Shown one piece after another: positions 33,273-38,612 of a DNA stretch of 38,612 nt. Position 1 is the first letter of the stretch, and every line of letters begins with the position of its first letter. This DNA comes from a virus, in IMG/VR virus record IMGVR_UViG_3300028025_007281, positions 1 through 38,612 of that record. One strand, written 5' to 3'. The notes beneath the pieces are model-generated. The model saw nothing but the letters and a program-made list of their open reading frames with translations. It was not told where the DNA came from and did not search any database. The position numbers and the translations under genes were made by a program.

Positions 33273-34076
33273 CTACTTTATAGCATGAGGAAGTTGGATC
33301 GTCAAGCAGGAGCTTATCAGTGAAGTCCAGCCAGAACCACCTTCAATTTTTGTAATATCGCCAAACACCATTATAAATGTAGGCTTTCCAGAATTGGATC
33401 TTGCTTTGCCAATTCTGTCTAATTGAATTGCTACATGAGGCTGAGTTATATTAAAACTTTGAACGCCATCTATAGCTATGAAATCAAGTTCTTTGAATTC
33501 TTCTACAAGCTCAGTAACTTCATCTTTTCTGTTGTAATCAATCAAAGTTTCTAAAAGTTCAGACCAGTCATAATATTTAGCAGTGAGTTGCTTTCTAATA
33601 GCATGTTGAACCATTACACTTGCAATAAAAGTTTTACCACTTCCAGTATTTCCTACAAATTGCAAAGAATGAAGACTATCTCTTTGATTTGTATTGTGTT
33701 TGATCTTTGGGCAAAGATTTCTGCAAATGTTAGAGATATTCTTTTCGTAGAATTTGAGAACTCTAATAATTTCTTGGCTTGATCTGTTTTGGAAGTTTGT
33801 ATCCATATCAGAATTGTTGTGTCTTGTTTCCCAATCATCTAAAGTTTTGCCAATATATTTATTAGGAACATTAGATTTCTTGAAAATACTTAATAGCCAT
33901 TTCTCTTTTGCACAACTACACATAGAAGTGGTTGAATCGCTATTTGTGATATAGCCTGTGTATTGGCATGAAAAACATCCTTTGCCTTCAGCTTTTCTTT
34001 GACGATAAGCTTTTTCTTTAGCTTTGGAGGTAAAATCAAATCCGAATAATTTATTTATCTGATCAGAGCTATCCAC
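33273..34076 (-). CDS. DnaC/DnaI-like helicase loader ATPase
   Basis: A 267-residue AAA+ protein. The N-terminal zinc-ribbon-like cluster is CFSCQYTGYITNSDSTTSMC with CSC (C34, C37, C53, C55), as in DnaI-type loaders. Walker A is GNTGSGKTF at 142-150 and Walker B is LDFIAIDGV at about 197-205. The C-terminal segment GSGWTSLISSC sits where these proteins usually carry an SRL-type arginine, and no Arg is seen there. It should load the adjacent DnaB-like helicase. The start is GTG 34076, overlapping the TAG stop of the Ycf46-like gene (TAGTG). Confidence 0.85.
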   Translation of the reverse strand: MDSSDQINKLFGFDFTSKAKEKAYRQRKAEGKGCFSCQYTGYITNSDSTTSMCSCAKEKWLLSIFKKSNVPNKYIGKTLDDWETRHNNSDMDTNFQNRSSQEIIRVLKFYEKNISNICRNLCPKIKHNTNQRDSLHSLQFVGNTGSGKTFIASVMVQHAIRKQLTAKYYDWSELLETLIDYNRKDEVTELVEEFKELDFIAIDGVQSFNITQPHVAIQLDRIGKARSNSGKPTFIMVFGDITKIEGGSGWTSLISSCLTIQLPHAIK

Positions 34077-35689
34077 TATAAATCATCCTCATCATAATTG
34101 GGTCTACAATATTTTACCTCGCTTTTAGATGCATTGCGAGCTCTTTCTGATGCCCAACTTCTGAGGAAGTCTATCTCTCTTTTCATCATTACACTAATAG
34201 GTACAGTGTTTTTAATAGCTAAAATTATATCTTTTGTATCTATATCTCTTTTGTTATCAGAGAATGCTTCGTACATTGCAGCCTCGATACATGACTCAAT
34301 TTCTGCGCCAGTATATTTTTCTGACACATCTATCAATCTTTGCAAATCAAACTTGTTTACATTTCTCTGTCTTTTGGTTAAGTGAATTTCAAATATCTTT
34401 CGTCTTTCTTCTTTATTGGGAAGATCTACAAAAAATATTTCATCAAATCTACCTTTTCTTAGTAATTCTGGGGGAAGATTTGATACATCATTAGCAGTGG
34501 CAACAACAAAAACAGGAGCACTTCTATCTTGCATCCAGGTGAGCCATGTTCCTAAAACTCTTGATGTTGTTCCGCCATCTGTAATGCCAGAAGATTTGCT
34601 GCCAGATAAGCCTTTATCAATTTCATCACACCAAAGAATACATGGTGCAACAGACTCAACAATCTTGAATATTTGTCTCATGTTGTTTTCAGAGGAGCCT
34701 ACAATTCCTGAAAACACTTTGCCCATATCTAACTTTATAAGAGGAAAATTCCAGAACGATGAAATGCCTTTTGCAAATAAACTTTTTCCAGCTCCTTGAA
34801 CACCTACTAACAAAATGCCTTTAGGATTAGCTGGCAGTCCATAGTCCATAGCTTCTTGGGTAAAAGCAAATTCTCTTTTCTCAAGCCATTCTTTAAGTCC
34901 ATCTAAGCCACCAATTTTGTTCATGGAAGTGTCAGAACTAATCCATTCCAAAAGGCCTGATTTTCTAATGATATCTTTTTTGTGATCAGAAATGATATCT
35001 GGCATTAGCTTGGGATATTTGATCATACAATAAGCACAAACTTGCTCACATTCAATTAATGTAAGGCCTCTAAATGAGTTTGTGATTTGTTCTAATTCTT
35101 CATCAGGATATTGAGTTTGAAATCTTTCTGCAAGTTCTCTTCTTTGAGATGCTCTTTGTAAAAGATCTTTAATTTTGCTTTCAATATCTGTTTTTTCTGG
35201 AAGGGGCCAATCAACTATGTGGATGATTTTTTCAAGATCTGTAGGCAAATCGTAGCTGTTGGAAAGAATAATTATTGATTTGTTTTCAGTGGTAAATTGA
35301 TGAGATAAGTTTTTTATATGCCGTAAGATTTTTTGTTCAACTTGCCCACGATAATTAGGAGAACCAAAAAACTTATTAAAATCTTTAAGAACAAGAATGG
35401 CAAATTTATTTTTTGGAACAATAAGATCTTCAAACCAAGCTAATACTTCTTCTTGGTCGAGTTTAGTTTCTTTAGAATTAGTAGGCAAAAATTCGGGATA
35501 CTTAGAATGCAGACCCTTGATTATGTCCCAATTTAATAAATCCCAAGAAGTATCGGCCTTGGAGCATAAACTGTCCAAAGCCGATATGACACGATGTTCC
35601 TCCTGAGATACAATATTAATTATTGTTCTTTTTGATCTGAGTAAAAGTTCAGTCTCTTCTATTGCATCTAAGTAATTTTTGCCAAACAT
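34076..35689 (-). CDS. AAA+ ATPase resembling Ycf46
   Basis: A 537-residue AAA+ ATPase with full-length likeness to the Ycf46 family of cyanobacteria and plastids. The N-terminal half begins ETELLLRSKRTIINIVSQEE, a degenerate AAA-like part. The active C-terminal AAA module has Walker A GVQGAGKS (296-303), KLDMGKVFSGIVGSSENNMR, Walker B CILWCDEIDKG, TTSRVLGTWLTWMQ, sensor-1 ATAND and the arginine fingers in LLRKGRFDEIFF. No protease domain follows, so it is not FtsH. Its function in phage is unknown; a remodelling role in the replication complex is inferred from its place directly upstream of the helicase loader. Confidence 0.85.
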   Translation of the reverse strand: MFGKNYLDAIEETELLLRSKRTIINIVSQEEHRVISALDSLCSKADTSWDLLNWDIIKGLHSKYPEFLPTNSKETKLDQEEVLAWFEDLIVPKNKFAILVLKDFNKFFGSPNYRGQVEQKILRHIKNLSHQFTTENKSIIILSNSYDLPTDLEKIIHIVDWPLPEKTDIESKIKDLLQRASQRRELAERFQTQYPDEELEQITNSFRGLTLIECEQVCAYCMIKYPKLMPDIISDHKKDIIRKSGLLEWISSDTSMNKIGGLDGLKEWLEKREFAFTQEAMDYGLPANPKGILLVGVQGAGKSLFAKGISSFWNFPLIKLDMGKVFSGIVGSSENNMRQIFKIVESVAPCILWCDEIDKGLSGSKSSGITDGGTTSRVLGTWLTWMQDRSAPVFVVATANDVSNLPPELLRKGRFDEIFFVDLPNKEERRKIFEIHLTKRQRNVNKFDLQRLIDVSEKYTGAEIESCIEAAMYEAFSDNKRDIDTKDIILAIKNTVPISVMMKREIDFLRSWASERARNASKSEVKYCRPNYDEDDL

Positions 35690-36526
35690 CTATCTCTTTA
35701 CAAAATTATCCAAGACATATTGCAAATCTCCAGAATAATCTTTGTCCCTCCACCAAGGTTCGTTGCCATATCTTTCCTTAAGCTTAGGAAATCTATCTCG
35801 CCAATCCATCATTTTAAACCCATCTAAATAGGGTGATCTGTTTATAGATCTCTGCACCATTCTTGAAAGATGAGCTTGTTCAACAGGGGATCCGGTCATT
35901 AGTTGGTCTACAAGCATAGATATGCCTTTAGCCATCTCTTCGTCGTCCAGTTCCTTAATATTGATGAAATAACTTGCTGCTATAGGTATCCCATATACAG
36001 AAAATAATTCCATGTTCTTACCTTCTTTGGCAAGATTCAAGAAATCCTCGTAGATTGGTATAGCATTCATGGATTTTGCCTTGTTTTTTATTGAATTTTG
36101 AAAATAAATGTTCAAATAAGCTCTTAAAGTGACAAGAACAAAGTTACCTGACTTTTTCATGATATTTTCTTTATTTAGAAAACACCAGTCAATATATTTC
36201 TTAGTCCAAACTTTAATTTCCAGATCATTTGAGTCCATGAAATCCATAATTTCATTTATTACTGTGCAATCTGAAGAATATGTTTTGCGATAAGTGCCAT
36301 CAAAATGCTTCTTATAAGTTTCAGCAAAATAATCTACAAATGTTCGAGTATTCCATGTATTAGCATCTTCAGGTATTTCAATCGCAGGTTTGGGCAAGAG
36401 ATTGCTTTTCTTAGCTCTTTTGTTAGCTGAGAATGGATTTGAAATCTCTGACTGTGATGGAACATTCATTCTGTATAAATCCAGGACCATTTGATAGGTA
36501 GTATCCAATTCTGCTTTTTTTATCAT
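35690..36526 (-). CDS. Hypothetical protein in recombination/replication operon
   Basis: A 278-residue protein not recognised. Largely helical, with Trp-rich positions (IKVWTKKYIDWCFLNKENIM, GFKMMDWRDRFPKLK, NEPWWRDKDYSG) and a conserved-looking C-terminal DLQYVLDNFVKR. No cysteine cluster, P-loop or nuclease motif. It starts on the last base of the ABC-lobe gene (TAATG) and ends just before the Ycf46-like gene (TAGATG), so it is translated with them. It may be a partner of one of them. Confidence 0.65.
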   Translation of the reverse strand: MIKKAELDTTYQMVLDLYRMNVPSQSEISNPFSANKRAKKSNLLPKPAIEIPEDANTWNTRTFVDYFAETYKKHFDGTYRKTYSSDCTVINEIMDFMDSNDLEIKVWTKKYIDWCFLNKENIMKKSGNFVLVTLRAYLNIYFQNSIKNKAKSMNAIPIYEDFLNLAKEGKNMELFSVYGIPIAASYFINIKELDDEEMAKGISMLVDQLMTGSPVEQAHLSRMVQRSINRSPYLDGFKMMDWRDRFPKLKERYGNEPWWRDKDYSGDLQYVLDNFVKR

Positions 36527-37212
36527 TACAAGTCAAGCATATCATCATATTTCATTTCTGCAACAGATGATTCTGACGATGCACTGTCCTTCGAAACATA
36601 AATAATTTTCTTAGCAATCTTCCCAAACATCTCTGCTCTATGGGTAATAAAAATAATCTGAATATCTGTTTCCTCTATATAAGAATCCATAAATTCAATC
36701 AAATTATCCATCTTCATGTCTGCAGAAAGAGATGACCATGTTTCATCAAGCACAATCACTCCCCTGTAGCCATAAAATTTCAAGAAAGCTAATCTTAGAA
36801 GAACACTGATAACTTCTTTCAATCCACCACCACGAGCACTTATAGATGTAGTTATTCTATTGTCACCCAAGCCACTCGTAACTGAAGGAGTGATATTGAA
36901 AGCTCCACGTTCACCTTTTTCAATAGCTTTATCATTGTATTTAAATGAAAACTCGTAATCAAAACCATAAATTGATTTCATGGCTAAGGTAATCATAGAC
37001 TCAATTGTGCCTATGGTTGCTTCACGAGTTTCAGCTGCTTGTGCCTTAAGTAAGATACTGGCTTTATCGTAAATTACTTTTTTAATTTTGAGATCTTCTA
37101 AACTTACTCTTTCATTTTCAAGATTTTCCATATCCTTGTCTCTTGAAAATATTTTTGAGTTTAGTTTCTTCTCAATATCTTTGGTTCCTAATTTTAATTC
37201 ATTAATTGTCAT
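36526..37212 (-). CDS. C-terminal lobe of an SbcC/Rad50-type ATPase
   Basis: A 228-residue protein holding only the second half of an SMC/Rad50-like ABC ATPase. A coiled-coil stretch (about 10-60) leads to the signature-like SARGGGLKEVISVLLRLAF (125-143), Walker B GVIVLDETW (151-159), D-loop SSLS and H-loop FITHRAEMF. There is no Walker A, so it cannot bind ATP alone in the normal way and needs a separate N-terminal lobe. It lies two genes downstream of the SbcD-like nuclease, as expected for an MR complex. It overlaps the small coiled-coil gene by 11 bases. Confidence 0.8.
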   Translation of the reverse strand: MTINELKLGTKDIEKKLNSKIFSRDKDMENLENERVSLEDLKIKKVIYDKASILLKAQAAETREATIGTIESMITLAMKSIYGFDYEFSFKYNDKAIEKGERGAFNITPSVTSGLGDNRITTSISARGGGLKEVISVLLRLAFLKFYGYRGVIVLDETWSSLSADMKMDNLIEFMDSYIEETDIQIIFITHRAEMFGKIAKKIIYVSKDSASSESSVAEMKYDDMLDL

Positions 37213-37474
37213 TTTCTTCAGTCAACTTTTTGTATGCCTTGATAGCTTCATTGATAAGTTGATTCACTTCATCATTTTTCTCATCATAAAGAGTAGACAG
37301 TTCATTAGGTTTACATCCATAATCGTTGAGGCACTTATTCCTCAATATTTCAAACTCAGCTTTTATGTCTGTAATATTTTGATTGTAAACATCAATTTTG
37401 CCTGAAGAAGCATCAATAGCTTTCTTCAATTCTTTTACTTTAGCGGTAACTTGTTCAACAGTGTATTGTTCCAA
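37202..37474 (-). CDS. Small coiled-coil protein
   Basis: A 90-residue protein that is almost wholly heptad-like helix (VTAKVKELKKAIDASSGKID, IKAEFEILRNKCL, EVNQLINEAIKAYKKLTEEN). The start is TTG 37474 with a perfect GGAGG 8 nt upstream, immediately after the stop of the SbcD-like gene. It sits between nuclease and ATPase-lobe genes and may be a detached part of the Rad50/SbcC coiled coil or a bridging subunit. Confidence 0.65.
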   Translation of the reverse strand: MEQYTVEQVTAKVKELKKAIDASSGKIDVYNQNITDIKAEFEILRNKCLNDYGCKPNELSTLYDEKNDEVNQLINEAIKAYKKLTEENDN

Positions 37475-38464
37475 TTAAATATCCTCCAATTTCAAGTCTG
37501 AGTTTACTATAGTCAACTCTTCTACAGCAACGTCTATCACTTCTTTTTCAGCATTTTTATTTTCACCAAACGCTCTAAAAGAAAGAATCTTGTCATCAAT
37601 AACAGTGCATGCCCAGTTGTCAGCTCTTATAGAATTAACAATCTTTGTAAATTCTTGAACTTCTTTCTTTTGCTCTTTCACATTATTGATTTCTTCAATT
37701 TTGAAAACTTCAGAATAATGTTTTGCACTTGGTAAATATAAATAATCTTGTTTGTAAATTGTGCCATCAAGATCATAGGACAAAAGATAAACTTTGATGT
37801 CCCTGGATAAATTGTCTTTAGATGCTGAATATCTTCCAATAGCTCCAGGATTTACGAATATAGCTCCATCATTTCTAATTTTGCTCATAGGATGATGTAT
37901 ATGACCAGATATCACCATTTTAGTATCTTTGTGCAATGGGATGTCATCAAACAATACTAACTTATCAGCAAATCTTGAATCTAATACATCTACAATTGAA
38001 GCGTGACAAGCCCATATCATAGCTGGGTAATTTTTCAGCATTCCATTCTTGATATTGTCATCAAGTTCTGGATCGAAATGAGCAAAAGCAATGCCTAATT
38101 CTTCGACATAATCTTCTTTCAACAAGACTCCAGCATTGATCAATGTACCAAGACTTGATTTGTCTAAAGAAAAAGAAGATTGAATGTCATGATTACCCAC
38201 AACAACATAAATTGGAAAAGGCCATTTAGTGCCATCTTCTTGTGATTTTAAAATGTTTAAGGCTCCATTTCTTGCTAATGGGCCTTCTTCTCTAACATCA
38301 AAAACATCACCTAATAGAACAACAGCATTTACTTTATGTTTGATGCCTAATTCTAAACAATCTTTTAATTTGTTCAGAGTAGCTTCAAGATAATTGTCTT
38401 TTCTATTTACTGGTGTCTTGGCTGATATATGATTATCGCCAACAAATAAAACATTTAATTTCAT
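37475..38464 (-). CDS. sbcD: SbcD/Mre11-like metallophosphoesterase
   Basis: A 329-residue calcineurin-type phosphoesterase with all five motifs: LFVGDNHI (Asp with a following His), VVLLGDVFD, VVVGNHD, WACHAS and SGHIHHP, then FVNPGAIGRYS. This is the Mre11/SbcD/T4 gp47 arrangement for an Mn-dependent nuclease acting with an SbcC/gp46-type ATPase on DNA ends. The C-terminal part (about 240-329) is the usual helical capping or partner-binding region. Its ATG overlaps the stop of the upstream partial gene as ATGA. The role as an SbcD is supported by the ATPase lobe downstream. Confidence 0.85.
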   Translation of the reverse strand: MKLNVLFVGDNHISAKTPVNRKDNYLEATLNKLKDCLELGIKHKVNAVVLLGDVFDVREEGPLARNGALNILKSQEDGTKWPFPIYVVVGNHDIQSSFSLDKSSLGTLINAGVLLKEDYVEELGIAFAHFDPELDDNIKNGMLKNYPAMIWACHASIVDVLDSRFADKLVLFDDIPLHKDTKMVISGHIHHPMSKIRNDGAIFVNPGAIGRYSASKDNLSRDIKVYLLSYDLDGTIYKQDYLYLPSAKHYSEVFKIEEINNVKEQKKEVQEFTKIVNSIRADNWACTVIDDKILSFRAFGENKNAEKEVIDVAVEELTIVNSDLKLEDI

Positions 38465-38612
38465 ATTTCTTGACCACCAAACTTATTGCATTCGCTGCAA
38501 TACCATCCATTATCAATAATAATTTTTTGATAGTTTTCAAGACTTGATTCATTGTTTTTAATCAAGGTTTTTTCTTGCTTGATCTTCTCTTGCAATTCAT
38601 ATATTCTATGGT
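38461..38612 (-). CDS. Partial coiled-coil protein ending in a CxxC
   Basis: Only the last 49 codons are in the window. They read as coiled coil (YELQEKIKQEKTLIKNNESS) ending NGWYCSECNKFGGQEI and TGA. A coiled coil ending at a CxxC is reminiscent of the zinc hook of Rad50/SbcC. The ATGA overlap with the SbcD-like gene shows close coupling. It might be the N-terminal half of a split SbcC, or an unrelated coiled-coil protein with half a zinc ribbon. Confidence 0.55.
   Translation of the reverse strand, partial: HRIYELQEKIKQEKTLIKNNESSLENYQKIIIDNGWYCSECNKFGGQEI

Noticed and set aside
34076-35689. FtsH protease
   Set aside because: The AAA module is similar, but there is no HExxH protease domain or N-terminal membrane segment; the N-terminal half and the TTSRVLGTWLTW stretch fit Ycf46.
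1-38612. TGA recoded to Trp throughout (alternative code), suggested by the DUF192 readthrough frame
   Set aside because: Several genes end in TGA with tight ATGA or TTGA overlaps to the next start (9847, 12634, 19720, 31700, 38461), and TGA is used normally as a stop; only one place suggests readthrough.

Overview
The window is an AT-rich piece of a large tailed double-stranded DNA phage (Caudoviricetes), probably one with a large genome and known mainly from metagenomes. The evidence is a large terminase subunit next to a probable small subunit, plus an unusually complete bacterial-style replication set carried with phage packaging genes. The host cannot be named. No tRNA, rRNA, CRISPR array, insertion sequence or integrase was seen. 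Genes are packed tightly, nearly all on the minus strand, and no stretch of more than about 300 bases lacks a gene.

Layout, following minus-strand transcription from right to left. (1) 38612-30100, recombination and primosome block: end of a coiled-coil gene with a CxxC, an SbcD/Mre11-like nuclease, a small coiled-coil gene, the C-terminal lobe of an SbcC/Rad50-type ATPase, an unknown gene, a Ycf46-like AAA+ ATPase, a DnaC/DnaI-like helicase loader, a DnaB-like helicase, a CHC2 zinc domain of DnaG primase, a small unknown gene and a possible winged-helix protein. (2) 30046-21142, polymerase and recombination block: DnaE with an intact PHP domain and an unusual insert, a helical (possibly UvsY-like) protein, a probable SSB, RecA, the Toprim half of DnaG, and RecJ. 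(3) 21083-19277: a zinc-finger protein with sigma-like halves, a SpoVS-like protein and an unknown. (4) 19204-15801: class Ia ribonucleotide reductase NrdB and NrdA. (5) 15767-13141: two isolated plus-strand cargo genes (a possible cysteine-peptidase-like protein and a glycosyltransferase), each ended by a long bidirectional hairpin, flanking a minus-strand block with dUTPase. (6) 13110-7157: a degenerate metallopeptidase-like protein, DnaX, a SigH-like sigma factor, an adenylosuccinate synthetase, beta clamp, a probable delta subunit and a second sigma factor. (7) 7036-1: packaging and virion-side genes, UDP-galactopyranose mutase and a DUF192 domain.

Together the genes supply polymerase alpha, clamp, clamp-loader subunits, helicase, loader, split primase, SSB, RecA, RecJ and an MR-type nuclease. 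They also supply dNTP synthesis (RNR, dUTPase, PurA-like) and up to three sigma-like factors that could redirect host RNA polymerase. Glf and a glycosyltransferase suggest sugar decoration of virion or host surface.

The most notable signals are: a recurring -10 box placed exactly 6 nt before start codons, suggesting leaderless transcripts; a primase split over two distant genes; a roughly 109-residue insert beside the DnaE catalytic aspartates; zinc modules inserted in the terminase and in a sigma-like protein; and an in-frame TGA separating a gene from a DUF192 domain.
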